From contig NZ_CAXBCK010000005.1 in the NCBI RefSeq assembly GCF_963974425.1, positions 1 to 64,000 of the forward strand: DNA of 64,000 nt. The letters are read 5' to 3'. This stretch comes from Marixanthomonas sp963974425 (GTDB taxonomy: Bacteria > Bacteroidota > Bacteroidia > Flavobacteriales > Flavobacteriaceae). Positions 44,108 through 53,087 of the stretch are shown one piece after another; the first letter of the stretch is position 1; each line of letters starts with the position of its first letter. The position numbers were made by a program, and so were the translations under genes. The notes beneath the pieces are model-generated. The model searched no databases, was not told the DNA's origin, and saw nothing but the letters and a program-made list of their open reading frames with translations.

Positions 44108-44123
44108 AGATTTCAATTTTTTG

Positions 44124-44131
44124 CAAATTTA
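44124..44131 (-). promoter_or_regulatory. -7 promoter element of the 2Fe-2S reductase gene
   Basis: The reverse strand reads TAAATTTG, an exact TAnnTTTG match, 16 bases before the ATG at 44107. Confidence 0.45.
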
Positions 44132-44297
44132 CAAAGGAAAATATTTTAAAGAATAGAAATAAGCCAATTACAACCAATTTTTAACGTTATAAGCCTACAG
44201 AAACCAAAAAGAACCTTATTTTTACAGCTTATTTCTTGCTTTTACATACTAAAAGCAACGCTTTTAAGTTACAGTATTATAATAAATTGACATAATT

Positions 44298-46856
44298 TTG
44301 AAAGGCATATATAAAACTACTCTCTTCTTGTTGGCTGTATTTGTTTTAGCAGCTTGTTCACGAAAAAAGAACACATTTTTAAGTCGTAATTTTCATGCGG
44401 TAACAGCAGAATACAACACCTTGTACAATGGAAATCTAGCTTTTGAAGATGGCAAAGAGGAATTGGCCACAGGCTACCGTGATAACTATTGGGAAATTCT
44501 ACCTGTTGAGCGCTTAGATCTTGATGAAAATTCAACTTTACCTGGAGAATCTAAAAATCCAAACTTTAACCGTGCTGAAGAAAAAGCTGCGAAAGCCATA
44601 CAAAAGCATTCGGTGTATGTAAACAACAAGGAACACAACCCACAAACAGACGAAGCATATATGTTGTTGGGCAAGTCCCGTTATTTTGATGGAAGGTTTA
44701 TCCCTTCTTTAGATGCTTTTAACTTTATACTAGATCGTTATCCAACTAGTAATAATATTACCAATGCTAATGTGTGGAAAGCAAAAGCAAATATTAGGTT
44801 AGACAATGAAGAAGTAGCATTAGAGAGTTTGCAAGAATTATTGGAAGATGTTGAGCGTGAAAAAATTGAAATGGATGAAGAGGAATTAGCAGACGTTGCT
44901 GCTATTATGTCTGAAGCTTACGTAAAAATGGACTCGATTGCTGAAGCGTTGCCGTATATGAAAATAGCTTCAGAAAACGTACAGAAAAACGAGCTAAAAG
45001 GACGTTACAATTATATTAAAGGACAACTTTATAATCGTTTAGGCGAGCGTGATAGCGCCAATATGGCCTTTGACCAAGTGATTGAACTTAATAGGAAATC
45101 GCCACGAGTGTATATGATTAACGCTTACATAGCCAAAGCGAGGAATTTCGATTATGATAACGAAGACAAAACAGCTTTTTTAGAATTATTGAATGAATTA
45201 GCTGAAAATCGTGAGAATCGTCCTTTTTTAGATAAAATCTATAACCAAATTGGAGAATATTATTATAATTTAGACAGTATTCAAACCGCTATTGGATATT
45301 ACAATAAATCTATCAAGGAAAACTCACCAGATAAAATCCTTCAGTCTAAAAATTACGAAACGCTGGCGATTATCAATTTTGACGCGACTAATTATAAAAC
45401 AGCCGGTGCGTATTATGACAGTACGTTAACCAACCTTGAGGTTAATACAAAAAAACACCGTCGTATTACAAAAAAGCGTGAAAACTTAGACGATGTAATA
45501 AAGTATGAAGATATAGCTACAACGAATGATAGTATTATTCGCTTTGCAAATATGAGTGAAGCCGAACAATTAGCTTACTTTACAGATTACACCACAAAGT
45601 TGAAAGAAAAGGCGGTTGCAGATTCCATTGCTAGAGTAAAAGAACAGCAAAGCATCGCTAATAACGAGTTTTATACTAAAAATGCTGGTCCTGGTGGTCC
45701 TAATGAGAACAACAGTACCTTTTATTTTTACAATTCAACCACAGTTGCCTATGGAAAACAGCAGTTTCAAAAAGTTTGGGGGGATCGAGAACTGGAAGAC
45801 AACTGGAGACGTTCTGAAAAACAAACGTCATTAATAACCGAAGAAGAAATTAAACCAGTTGAAGTTATTACGGGGAACAAACGTTTTGATCCACAAACTT
45901 ATATTGCAGAAATTCCAACCGATCAAAAAGTGATAGATAGCTTGGTTGGAGATAGAGACTTTGCTTATTATCAATTAGGACTCATTTATAAAGAAAAATT
46001 CAAAGAAAACGGTCTTGCAATCGAACGGCTTGAAAAACTACTAACCTTCAATCCAGAAGAACGATTAATTCTTCCATCTAAATATAATTTGTATAAAATT
46101 TATAACGAGCAGGAAAACGAGTCGTTAGCAAGCAAATATAAAAATGACATTATAACCAATCACCCAGATTCGCGTTATGCTGAAATATTACGCAATCCCA
46201 ATACTGCATTGGCAACCGATGAGTCTAGTCCAGAATTTAAATACAAGCAATTGTATAAAGATTTTGAAGCTTCAAAATATGAATATGTAATTGAACAAAG
46301 TGATGATTATATTTCGCAATACACAGGAACCGAGATTGTTCCTAAATTTGAGCTGTTAAAAGCTACAGCGATTGGTCGCCAACAAGGATTTGAAGCTTAT
46401 AAAAAAGCATTGAATTTTATAGCATTAAATTATCCAAATTCCGAAGAAGGCCAACAAGCTGAATTTATTTACGGAAAAACCTTGCGTACTATAGAATCCA
46501 GCGACTTTGTACCCGATGAAGAAGCTAAAAAATGGAAGCTGATTTATAAATTTGATAGTACCGAAGCTGAAGCTGCACAAGCATTAAAAGATAAGTTAGT
46601 TGAAGCCATTGATGCCTATCGATATACTAATATGAATGCGTCACTGGATTATTATACACCAGAAACCAAATTGGTTGTACTCCATGGGTTAAATACCAAA
46701 ACAGGCGCACGTAATTTTGCAGAAGTTTTAAAGGAAAACAAAGATTTTAAAATAGCGAAACCTTCTTTTGAAATTTCAACGGCTAACTATAAAATTATTC
46801 AGATTCATAAAAATTTAGATGCTTATTTAAATAATGAAGATGAGCCAGTAGAATAG
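44298..46856 (+). CDS. porW: T9SS periplasmic lipoprotein PorW/SprE
   Basis: Lipoprotein needed for type IX secretion and gliding in Flavobacterium and Porphyromonas. The 852 residues start with a lipoprotein signal (FLLAVFVLAACSRKK, cysteine at about 20) and then the family's N-terminus FLSRNFHAVTAEYNTLYNG. Tetratricopeptide-type repeats run along much of the chain (for example YMLLGKSRYFDGRFIPSLDA near 122 and DKIYNQIGEYYYNLDSIQTA near 318). The start is TTG at 44298, which places the signal peptide correctly. The gene matches the three T9SS cargo proteins encoded elsewhere in this window. The bactofilin gene follows after 27 bp. Confidence 0.9.
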   Translation: MKGIYKTTLFLLAVFVLAACSRKKNTFLSRNFHAVTAEYNTLYNGNLAFEDGKEELATGYRDNYWEILPVERLDLDENSTLPGESKNPNFNRAEEKAAKAIQKHSVYVNNKEHNPQTDEAYMLLGKSRYFDGRFIPSLDAFNFILDRYPTSNNITNANVWKAKANIRLDNEEVALESLQELLEDVEREKIEMDEEELADVAAIMSEAYVKMDSIAEALPYMKIASENVQKNELKGRYNYIKGQLYNRLGERDSANMAFDQVIELNRKSPRVYMINAYIAKARNFDYDNEDKTAFLELLNELAENRENRPFLDKIYNQIGEYYYNLDSIQTAIGYYNKSIKENSPDKILQSKNYETLAIINFDATNYKTAGAYYDSTLTNLEVNTKKHRRITKKRENLDDVIKYEDIATTNDSIIRFANMSEAEQLAYFTDYTTKLKEKAVADSIARVKEQQSIANNEFYTKNAGPGGPNENNSTFYFYNSTTVAYGKQQFQKVWGDRELEDNWRRSEKQTSLITEEEIKPVEVITGNKRFDPQTYIAEIPTDQKVIDSLVGDRDFAYYQLGLIYKEKFKENGLAIERLEKLLTFNPEERLILPSKYNLYKIYNEQENESLASKYKNDIITNHPDSRYAEILRNPNTALATDESSPEFKYKQLYKDFEASKYEYVIEQSDDYISQYTGTEIVPKFELLKATAIGRQQGFEAYKKALNFIALNYPNSEEGQQAEFIYGKTLRTIESSDFVPDEEAKKWKLIYKFDSTEAEAAQALKDKLVEAIDAYRYTNMNASLDYYTPETKLVVLHGLNTKTGARNFAEVLKENKDFKIAKPSFEISTANYKIIQIHKNLDAYLNNEDEPVE

Positions 46857-46883
46857 CAAAGACAAACCTAAAAACCCAGACCC

Positions 46884-47354
46884 ATGTTTTCAGAAAAAAA
46901 AGAAAGAACCGGACAAGAGCCCAGTAGCGGACAAAACCGAATCAATGAAGGCACAACACTAGAAGGTGATGTGATTTCAAAAGGCTTTTTTAGAATAGAC
47001 GGAACTGTTAAAGGCACTATTAAAACCCCTTCAAAAGTGGTGTTGGGTAAAAGTGGTTATATAAAAGGAACCCTTACTTGTGAAAATGCCGATATTGAAG
47101 GAAAGTTTGAAGGTAATTTAGATGTTTCAGGAACATTGTCATTAAAGTCTACTGCGACTATTGAAGGTGAGGTAGTCGTAGGGAAATTAGCTGTGGAGCC
47201 AGGAGCTACTTTTAATGCTTCATGTGTAATGAAAGGTTCCAAAAAAGACAGCCAACCTAAACCTGAATCAAAGCTCAAAGAAGATCCAGCATCAAAGCCG
47301 AGTCCTTACGACAGGCAACAGCGTGCTAAAAAGTCTTCGGAACCCCTTAAATAA
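46884..47354 (+). CDS. bactofilin family protein
   Basis: Polymer-forming cytoskeletal protein of 156 residues. A short polar N-terminus leads to the beta-helical bactofilin core at about 20-110: NRINEGTTLEGDVISKGFFR, DGTVKGTIKTPSKVVLGKSG, YIKGTLTCENADIEGKFEG and the later repeated hydrophobic/glycine strands. The C-terminal 40 residues are basic, with many lysine, serine and proline residues. It lies 27 bp after porW and 2 bp before the atpZ gene, so it may be cotranscribed with the ATP synthase accessory genes. Its role here is unknown, though bactofilins often help organise the envelope. Confidence 0.85.
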   Translation: MFSEKKERTGQEPSSGQNRINEGTTLEGDVISKGFFRIDGTVKGTIKTPSKVVLGKSGYIKGTLTCENADIEGKFEGNLDVSGTLSLKSTATIEGEVVVGKLAVEPGATFNASCVMKGSKKDSQPKPESKLKEDPASKPSPYDRQQRAKKSSEPLK

Positions 47355-47356
47355 TC

Positions 47357-47575
47357 GTGGGCGATAATAAAAATAATGGCTTAAGACGGTGGGCAGTGCT
47401 TAGTGCTATCGCTATTGAAATGGGCGTGGTAATCTATCTTTTTGTTCAGGGAGGGTTATGGCTCGATACCGAATATAACGATGGCAACAAGCTATATGTG
47501 ATTATTGGAACACTCTTAGGGGTAGGTCTGTCTCTTTATTTAGTGGTACAACAAACGAATAGGTTGAATAAATAA
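47357..47575 (+). CDS. AtpZ/AtpI-type small membrane protein
   Basis: Small ATP synthase accessory protein of 72 residues with two membrane helices (about 12-33 and 44-66). The start is GTG at 47357. WAVLSAIAIEMGVVIYLFVQGGLWLD and NKLYVIIGTLLGVGLSLYLV (given in parts) match the AtpZ/AtpI family, which assists assembly of the c-ring and Mg2+ uptake in some bacteria. It lies 2 bp after the bactofilin gene and 2 bp before the next small membrane protein, just ahead of atpB. Confidence 0.8.
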   Translation: MGDNKNNGLRRWAVLSAIAIEMGVVIYLFVQGGLWLDTEYNDGNKLYVIIGTLLGVGLSLYLVVQQTNRLNK

Positions 47576-47577
47576 AA

Positions 47578-47964
47578 ATGGCCAAGAGTTTTAAATTTTT
47601 AGCTGTTCTAGCAGGTATATTAATAATAGTATTTGCAATACATGTGGCAATACTATACTACTGCAACCTCCCTCTTTTTGAAAATCTTATAATACTTTCT
47701 TACATAGTTAATTTTATCCTCGCTGGGATCATTTTATTTGTAGTACAGCGTGCGTTAGATAAGAAATCTTCACAAGCTGGTTTTATTTTTATGGCAGGTA
47801 GTGGCTTAAAATTTCTTTTTTTCTTTCTTATTTTCTACCCAACATATAGAGCAGACGGAACTATGCAGACCATTGAATTTGTTACTTTTTTTGTCCCTTA
47901 CGCTGTCTGTTTAGCCTTAGAAGTAATGTATCTTTCCAAACAGCTTAATAATCAAGTATATTGA
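47578..47964 (+). CDS. four-helix membrane protein next to ATP synthase (DUF6168-like)
   Basis: Function unknown. The 128-residue protein has four hydrophobic helices (about 6-27, 40-58, 70-88 and 97-120), with an AIHVAILYYCNLPLFENLII loop between the first two. It sits between atpZ and atpB, the site of atpI in other bacteria, so it could be an AtpI-like assembly protein. I recall the flavobacterial family as DUF6168. It begins 2 bp after atpZ, and a promoter element precedes atpB 90 bp downstream. Confidence 0.65.
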   Translation: MAKSFKFLAVLAGILIIVFAIHVAILYYCNLPLFENLIILSYIVNFILAGIILFVVQRALDKKSSQAGFIFMAGSGLKFLFFFLIFYPTYRADGTMQTIEFVTFFVPYAVCLALEVMYLSKQLNNQVY

Positions 47965-48022
47965 CGGCTTTATAACTTTAAAAAAAGACTTAAAATTGTT
48001 TTTACAATAAAATATATAACTG

Positions 48023-48030
48023 TATTTTTG
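48023..48030 (+). promoter_or_regulatory. -7 promoter element of the atpB-G operon
   Basis: TATTTTTG, an exact TAnnTTTG match, 33 bases before the atpB ATG. A TTG at 47996-47998 is a distant -33 candidate with a 24-base gap. Confidence 0.5.
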
Positions 48031-48063
48031 CACCGATTTTAAGGACATCACTATTTGTGTATT

Positions 48064-49155
48064 ATGCAAAAGCCATTTATAGTTAAGATTTTATTTGTAG
48101 TAGTAGTTTTATTAGGTTTTACTACAGCCTATGCTCAAGATGTTGAAGAAAACCTTCAAACCCACGAGCTTACCGAGCAAGAAGACAGCGATAAAAAGTC
48201 TAAGATACAGGAGTATATTAATCATCACCTGTTAGATTCTTATGATTTTACGTTCTTCTCTGACGAAGAAGCAGGAAAGTATTATGGTTTTCCATTGCCT
48301 GTTATTCTTTTTGATGATGGGTTAAAAGTATTCTCTTCTTCAAAATTTAACCACGGTGAAACATTGGCTGAGGTTGATGGTAATCACTACAAGTTGTATC
48401 ACTCAAAAATATATAAAACCAATGCTGCGGGTGATATAAATTATGACGAGGAAGGTCATGCTACGAATGACAAACCACTAGATTTTTCTATTACCAAAAA
48501 CGTAGTAACTATGTTATTGGTTTCAATACTTATGTTTTTCTTGTTTCGTACGCTTGCAAAATCGTATAAGAAAAATAGAAGCATTCCAAAAGGGGTGGGT
48601 CGTTTCCTTGAGCCACTTGTTCTTTTTGTTAGAGACGAAATAGCCATACCTAATATAGGAGAGAAGAAGTATAAAAAGTATATGAGCTTTTTGTTAACTA
48701 TATTCTTCTTTATATGGTTTTTAAACTTATTAGGGATGACTCCATTAGGAGTGAATGTTACTGGTAATATTGCTGTAACCTTTGGGCTGGCTTTAATTAC
48801 TTTTTTAATCACAACATTTACAGCAAATAAAAATTACTGGGCGCACATTTTTTGGATGCCTGGTGTACCTAAACTAATGCGAATTGTATTGGCACCAATC
48901 GAATTACTTGGAATGTTTATTAAACCATTTTCATTAATGATTCGTTTGTATGCAAACATGACTGCAGGACACGTAGTGTTAATGAGTATCATCGCATTGA
49001 TGTTTATATTTAAAAGCTGGTTAGGAAGTTCACTTTCTTTCGGATTAGCATTTGGTTTAGCAATATTAGAATTATTAGTAGCAGCCTTACAGGCTTATAT
49101 ATTTACTATGTTGTCGGCGCTATACTTTGGTATGGCAAACGAGGAATCACATTAA
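48064..49155 (+). CDS. atpB: ATP synthase subunit a
   Basis: Membrane subunit of F0 providing the proton half-channels. The protein of 363 residues is longer than the E. coli form: Bacteroidota AtpB has an N-terminal extension with a signal-peptide-like helix (FIVKILFVVVVLLGFTTAYA) and a soluble segment. The core begins near 135 and contains five to six helices, with the essential arginine in PFSLMIRLYANMTAGHVV and the conserved LLGMTPLGVNVTGNIAVT. ATG at 48064 is preferred over TTG at 48055. It begins the operon of F0 and F1 genes. Confidence 0.95.
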   Translation: MQKPFIVKILFVVVVLLGFTTAYAQDVEENLQTHELTEQEDSDKKSKIQEYINHHLLDSYDFTFFSDEEAGKYYGFPLPVILFDDGLKVFSSSKFNHGETLAEVDGNHYKLYHSKIYKTNAAGDINYDEEGHATNDKPLDFSITKNVVTMLLVSILMFFLFRTLAKSYKKNRSIPKGVGRFLEPLVLFVRDEIAIPNIGEKKYKKYMSFLLTIFFFIWFLNLLGMTPLGVNVTGNIAVTFGLALITFLITTFTANKNYWAHIFWMPGVPKLMRIVLAPIELLGMFIKPFSLMIRLYANMTAGHVVLMSIIALMFIFKSWLGSSLSFGLAFGLAILELLVAALQAYIFTMLSALYFGMANEESH

Positions 49156-49186
49156 TTTGAACGTTTAATTTTTAATTATATATATT

Positions 49187-49378
49187 ATGGAAATCCCAAC
49201 AATTGTAGGAGCAGGTTTAATTGTAATCGGAGCAGGTCTTGGTATCGGTAGAATCGGTGGTCAAGCTATGGAAGCGATTGCACGTCAACCAGAAGCTTCT
49301 GGTAAAATTCAAACAGCAATGCTTATTGCAGCGGCGCTTATTGAAGGTATCGGATTCGCTGCTTTATTCGCAGCATAA
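49187..49378 (+). CDS. atpE: ATP synthase subunit c
   Basis: Proton-translocating proteolipid forming the rotor ring. The 63 residues make two helices with the polar loop ARQPEASGKI between them. The essential carboxylate is the glutamate in ALIEGIGFAALF. The residues after this glutamate are Gly-Ile rather than the Ser/Thr of sodium-binding rings, so a proton-type ring is inferred. It lies 31 bp after atpB and is followed by a strong hairpin (49386-49422) in an 84-bp gap. Confidence 0.96.
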   Translation: MEIPTIVGAGLIVIGAGLGIGRIGGQAMEAIARQPEASGKIQTAMLIAAALIEGIGFAALFAA

Positions 49379-49385
49379 ATTACAT

Positions 49386-49422
49386 ACACAGTGGCTGTAA
49401 CGGTTGGTTACAGCGACTGTGT
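49386..49422 (+). other. 16-bp stem-loop between atpE and atpF
   Basis: ACACAGTGGCTGTAAC (49386-49401) and GTTACAGCGACTGTGT (49407-49422) pair with one mismatch around a GGTTG loop. It starts 8 bases after the atpE stop. A short AT-rich stretch follows, but no uninterrupted T run, so partial termination or 3'-end protection of atpE mRNA is more likely than full termination. Confidence 0.8.
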
Positions 49423-49462
49423 TATTAAAAATTAAAAATTATTTTTTTTGAAATTTTAGATA

Positions 49463-49963
49463 ATGGAAAAATTATTAGAACAATTTTCATTTGGACTGTT
49501 TTTTTGGCAAATACTTATTTTTGTTGCTTTAATACTGTTGCTTCGAAAGTTTGCTTGGGGACCAATTTTAAACGCAGTTAATGATCGTGAAGAAGGCATT
49601 AAAAATGCATTGGATTCTGCTGAAAAAGCAAAGCTTGAAATGGCGAACCTTAAAGCAGATAACGAAAAACTGCTTCAAGAAGCCAGAAATGAGCGAGATA
49701 GCATGATGAAAGAAGCACGCGAGATCAAAACAAAAATGATTTCAGATGCTAAGGAAGAAGCTCAAGCTGAAGCCAATAAAATGATTACACAAGCACAAAC
49801 AGCTATTGAAAGCGAAAAGAAATCAGCTATGGCCGAATTGAAAAGCCATGTAGCAGAACTTTCAGTTCAAATTGCTGAAAAAGTTGTGAAAAAAGAGTTG
49901 TCTTCCAAAAATGAGCAATTAGAATTGGTTGACGAAATGTTAAGTGACGCTACTTTAAACTAG
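49463..49963 (+). CDS. atpF: ATP synthase subunit b
   Basis: Peripheral stalk subunit of F0. The 166 residues have one N-terminal membrane helix (about 9-28, SFGLFFWQILIFVALILLL) with the conserved arginine-lysine after it (RKFAWGPI). The rest is a long charged coiled coil (about 35-160), including NDREEGIKNALDSAEKAKLE. It is 84 bp after atpE, separated by the hairpin, and 7 bp before atpH. Confidence 0.95.
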   Translation: MEKLLEQFSFGLFFWQILIFVALILLLRKFAWGPILNAVNDREEGIKNALDSAEKAKLEMANLKADNEKLLQEARNERDSMMKEAREIKTKMISDAKEEAQAEANKMITQAQTAIESEKKSAMAELKSHVAELSVQIAEKVVKKELSSKNEQLELVDEMLSDATLN

Positions 49964-49970
49964 TAATAAG

Positions 49971-50504
49971 ATGAGCAGAGCAGCCATACGATACGCCAAA
50001 GCAGCCTTGCAGCATGCAAGTGAAACTAAAACAGAAAACGTTTTGTTTGGTGACATGCAATCCGTTCAAGCTACTATTGAAGGAAGTGAAGAGCTTCGTA
50101 ATATGCTAACGAGTCCGGTAATAAAAGCAGAGGATAAAAAGCAAGTATTGCTAAAGATTTTTAGCAATCAAACAGATGTTACCAAGAACTTAGTTAGTGT
50201 CTTGATAGCTAATCAACGTATCGCTTTATTGGGCGATGTTGCCAAAAGCTATGTGAAACTATATAATGAAGAACAAGGTATACAAGTTGCCAAAGTAACA
50301 ACGGCAGTGGCATTGTCTTCAGAGTTGGAAGCAAAAGTATTGGCTAAAGTAAAAGAAATGACCGGTAGCGATAAAGTTACGGTTGAAAATATAATTGATG
50401 AGTCGATCATTGGTGGGTTTATCCTTCGCGTGGGCGATCTTCAATACAACGCGAGTATCGCAAACAAATTAAATAGATTAAAAAGAGAGTTTACATTAAA
50501 TTAA
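49971..50504 (+). CDS. atpH: ATP synthase subunit delta
   Basis: Links F1 to the peripheral stalk. The 177-residue protein has the N-terminal helical domain starting AAIRYAKAALQHASE, the conserved TSPVIKAEDKKQVLLKIF, and the C-terminal signature DESIIGGFILRVGDLQYNAS. The length and domain order are standard for OSCP/delta. It is 7 bp after atpF and 37 bp before atpA. Confidence 0.95.
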   Translation: MSRAAIRYAKAALQHASETKTENVLFGDMQSVQATIEGSEELRNMLTSPVIKAEDKKQVLLKIFSNQTDVTKNLVSVLIANQRIALLGDVAKSYVKLYNEEQGIQVAKVTTAVALSSELEAKVLAKVKEMTGSDKVTVENIIDESIIGGFILRVGDLQYNASIANKLNRLKREFTLN

Positions 50505-50541
50505 GGGTTGAGAAAATTTCTCAAGCTAAAATCTAAATAAG

Positions 50542-52122
50542 ATGGCAGAAGTAAAACCAGCTGAAGTTTCAGCAATTTTAAAGGAACAACTTTCAGGTTT
50601 TGAAGCATCAGCTTCACTTGACGAAGTAGGAACTGTTTTAACCGTAGGTGATGGTATTGCACGTGTATATGGGCTTGCTAACGCAGAATACGGTGAATTG
50701 GTAGAGTTTGAAGACGGTCTAGAAGGAATCGTTTTGAACCTTGAAGAAGATAACGTTGGTGTTGTATTATTAGGACCTTCTAAAGAAATTAGCGAAGGAT
50801 CTACTGTAAAACGTACACAGCGTATTGCATCTATCAACGTTGGTGAAGGTATTGTTGGCCGTGTGGTTAACACACTTGGTCAGCCAATTGATGGAAAAGG
50901 ACCTATTGAAGGTGAAACTTACGAAATGCCATTGGAGCGTAAAGCACCAGGTGTAATTTATCGTGAACCGGTAACTGAGCCATTACAAACAGGTATTAAA
51001 TCTATTGATGCGATGATCCCGGTAGGTCGTGGACAGCGTGAATTGGTAATTGGTGACCGTCAAACTGGTAAATCTACAGTTACTATTGATACCATCTTAA
51101 ACCAAAAAGAATTTTATGATGCTGGTGAGCCAGTTTACTGTATCTATGTTGCTATAGGACAGAAAGCTTCTACCGTAGCAAACATTGCTCAAGTATTAGA
51201 AGATGCTGGAGCTTTAGCATATACAACTATTGTTGCAGCAAATGCATCAGATCCTGCGCCAATGCAGGTTTATGCTCCTTTCGCAGGTGCTGCAATTGGT
51301 GAGTACTTCCGTGATACGGGTCGTCCAGCCTTAATTGTTTTTGATGATTTATCAAAACAAGCGGTTGCTTACCGTGAAGTATCTTTATTACTTCGTCGTC
51401 CACCAGGACGTGAAGCATACCCAGGGGATGTATTCTTCTTACACTCAAGATTATTAGAGCGTGCAGCAAAAGTTATCAATGATGATAAAATTGCTAGCGA
51501 AATGAATGACCTTCCAGATACCTTGAAACCAATGGTAAAAGGTGGTGGATCATTAACAGCATTGCCAATTATTGAAACACAAGCGGGTGATGTTTCTGCA
51601 TATATCCCAACCAACGTAATTTCGATTACCGATGGTCAAATTTTCTTAGATGGTGATTTATTTAACTCTGGTGTTCGTCCTGCAATTAACGTAGGTATCT
51701 CTGTATCTCGTGTGGGTGGTAACGCTCAAATTAAATCAATGAAGAAAGTATCAGGTACACTTAAACTGGATCAAGCTGCTTTCCGTGAATTGGAAGCGTT
51801 TGCTAAGTTCGGTTCAGACCTTGATGCGGCTACCAAAAATGTAATTGAAAAAGGAAAGCGTAACGTTGAGATCTTAAAACAACCAGAAAACACACCATTT
51901 ACAGTTGAAGATCAAATTGCAATTATTTATGCAGGTTCTAAAAACTTGTTACGTGATGTTCCTGTAGAAAAAGTAAAAGAATTTGAAAGAGACTATCTTG
52001 AATTGCTTAATGCAAAGCATAGAGATGCGTTAGACACGTTAAAGTCAGGTAAGTTAACTGATGAAGTAACAGATACCTTAACGGCTGTAGCAAAAGATCT
52101 TTCAGCAAAGTATAAAAAGTAG
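50542..52122 (+). CDS. atpA: ATP synthase subunit alpha
   Basis: Non-catalytic, nucleotide-binding F1 subunit. The 526 residues include the P-loop in GRGQRELVIGDRQTGKST near 170, the SVAYREVSLLLRRPPGREAYP-type segment (here AVAYREVSLLLRRPPGREA), and ATNVISITDGQIFLD-type (here PTNVISITDGQIFLDGDLF) and GISVSRVGG. It lacks any frameshift or truncation. A 15-bp inverted repeat separates it from atpG. The beta subunit gene is not in this operon. Confidence 0.97.
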   Translation: MAEVKPAEVSAILKEQLSGFEASASLDEVGTVLTVGDGIARVYGLANAEYGELVEFEDGLEGIVLNLEEDNVGVVLLGPSKEISEGSTVKRTQRIASINVGEGIVGRVVNTLGQPIDGKGPIEGETYEMPLERKAPGVIYREPVTEPLQTGIKSIDAMIPVGRGQRELVIGDRQTGKSTVTIDTILNQKEFYDAGEPVYCIYVAIGQKASTVANIAQVLEDAGALAYTTIVAANASDPAPMQVYAPFAGAAIGEYFRDTGRPALIVFDDLSKQAVAYREVSLLLRRPPGREAYPGDVFFLHSRLLERAAKVINDDKIASEMNDLPDTLKPMVKGGGSLTALPIIETQAGDVSAYIPTNVISITDGQIFLDGDLFNSGVRPAINVGISVSRVGGNAQIKSMKKVSGTLKLDQAAFRELEAFAKFGSDLDAATKNVIEKGKRNVEILKQPENTPFTVEDQIAIIYAGSKNLLRDVPVEKVKEFERDYLELLNAKHRDALDTLKSGKLTDEVTDTLTAVAKDLSAKYKK

Positions 52123-52131
52123 TTAGATTTT

Positions 52132-52172
52132 AGTATTGAGTATTGAGAAATCTGATTTCAATACTCAATACT
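52132..52172 (+). other. 15-bp perfect stem-loop between atpA and atpG
   Basis: AGTATTGAGTATTGA (52132-52146) and TCAATACTCAATACT (52158-52172) are exact complements around an 11-base loop. Each arm contains the 7-base unit TATTGAG or its complement twice. It begins 10 bases after the atpA stop and ends 18 bases before the atpG ATG, close to its ribosome-binding region. Confidence 0.8.
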
Positions 52173-52190
52173 CAATAATTCTATAAAAGA

Positions 52191-53063
52191 ATGGCAAATC
52201 TTAAGGAAATAAGAAGTAGAATCACCTCTGTTGGGTCAACCATGCAGATTACGAGCGCCATGAAAATGGTATCGGCTGCAAAGTTGAAAAAAGCACAGGA
52301 TGCCATCACTGCGATGCGTCCTTATGCTGATAAACTAACCGAGTTGCTTCAAAATTTAAGTGCAACACTAGATGCTGATAGTGGAAGTAAGTTTTCAGAT
52401 CAGCGCGAAGTAAACAAAGTGTTAGTGGTAGCGATTACTTCTAACCGTGGTTTGGCAGGTGCATTTAATAGTAATATTATCAAAGGTTCAAAACGTATTG
52501 CTTCAGATAACTATGCTGGAAAACAAGTAGATTACGTAACAATTGGTAAAAAAGGAAACGATATCTTAAAGAAGACGGAAACTGTTATCTCAAATAACAA
52601 TGAAATCTTTGATGATCTTTCGTTTGAAAATGTTTCTGAAATTGCTGAAATGTTAATGCAAAAATTTGCTGATGGACAATACGATAAAATCGTATTGGTT
52701 TACAACAAGTTTAAGAATGCAGCTACGCAGATTGTGATGAATGAGCAATTTTTGCCTATTCTTCCTCCTAAAATGGATGAAGCAGAAGCACAAAAAGCAA
52801 CGCCTAACTATATTTTTGAGCCAAACAAAGAAGATATCGTTGAAGAATTAATTCCGAAGAGTTTAAAAACACAATTGTTTAAAGCGATTCGCGATAGTGT
52901 AGCTAGTGAGCATGGTGCCCGAATGACAGCGATGCACAAAGCAACAGACAATGCGAAAGACCTTCGTGATGACCTTAAATTACAATACAACAAAGCGCGA
53001 CAAGCTTCAATTACCAACGAAATTTTAGAAATCGTTGGTGGAGCGGAGGCTCTTGCTGGATAG
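52191..53063 (+). CDS. atpG: ATP synthase subunit gamma
   Basis: Central rotor shaft of F1. The 290 residues begin ANLKEIRSRITSVGSTMQITSA (given in part: NLKEIRSRITSVGSTMQI), the conserved coiled-coil start. Also seen are VVAITSNRGLAGAFNSNI, EHGARMTAMHKATDNAKDL and the C-terminal SITNEILEIVGGAEALAG. It ends the operon. A 16-codon in-frame stretch after the stop ends in a second copy of the codons for KAEALAG (53088-53111). atpD and atpC are not nearby, as is usual for Bacteroidota. Confidence 0.96.
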   Translation: MANLKEIRSRITSVGSTMQITSAMKMVSAAKLKKAQDAITAMRPYADKLTELLQNLSATLDADSGSKFSDQREVNKVLVVAITSNRGLAGAFNSNIIKGSKRIASDNYAGKQVDYVTIGKKGNDILKKTETVISNNNEIFDDLSFENVSEIAEMLMQKFADGQYDKIVLVYNKFKNAATQIVMNEQFLPILPPKMDEAEAQKATPNYIFEPNKEDIVEELIPKSLKTQLFKAIRDSVASEHGARMTAMHKATDNAKDLRDDLKLQYNKARQASITNEILEIVGGAEALAG

Positions 53064-53087
53064 ATTAGCTGTAAAGCAAATTTATCG

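Noticed and set aside
49187..49378. A sodium-type c-ring
   Set aside because: The residues next to the essential glutamate are Gly-Ile, not the Ser/Thr of sodium-binding rings.
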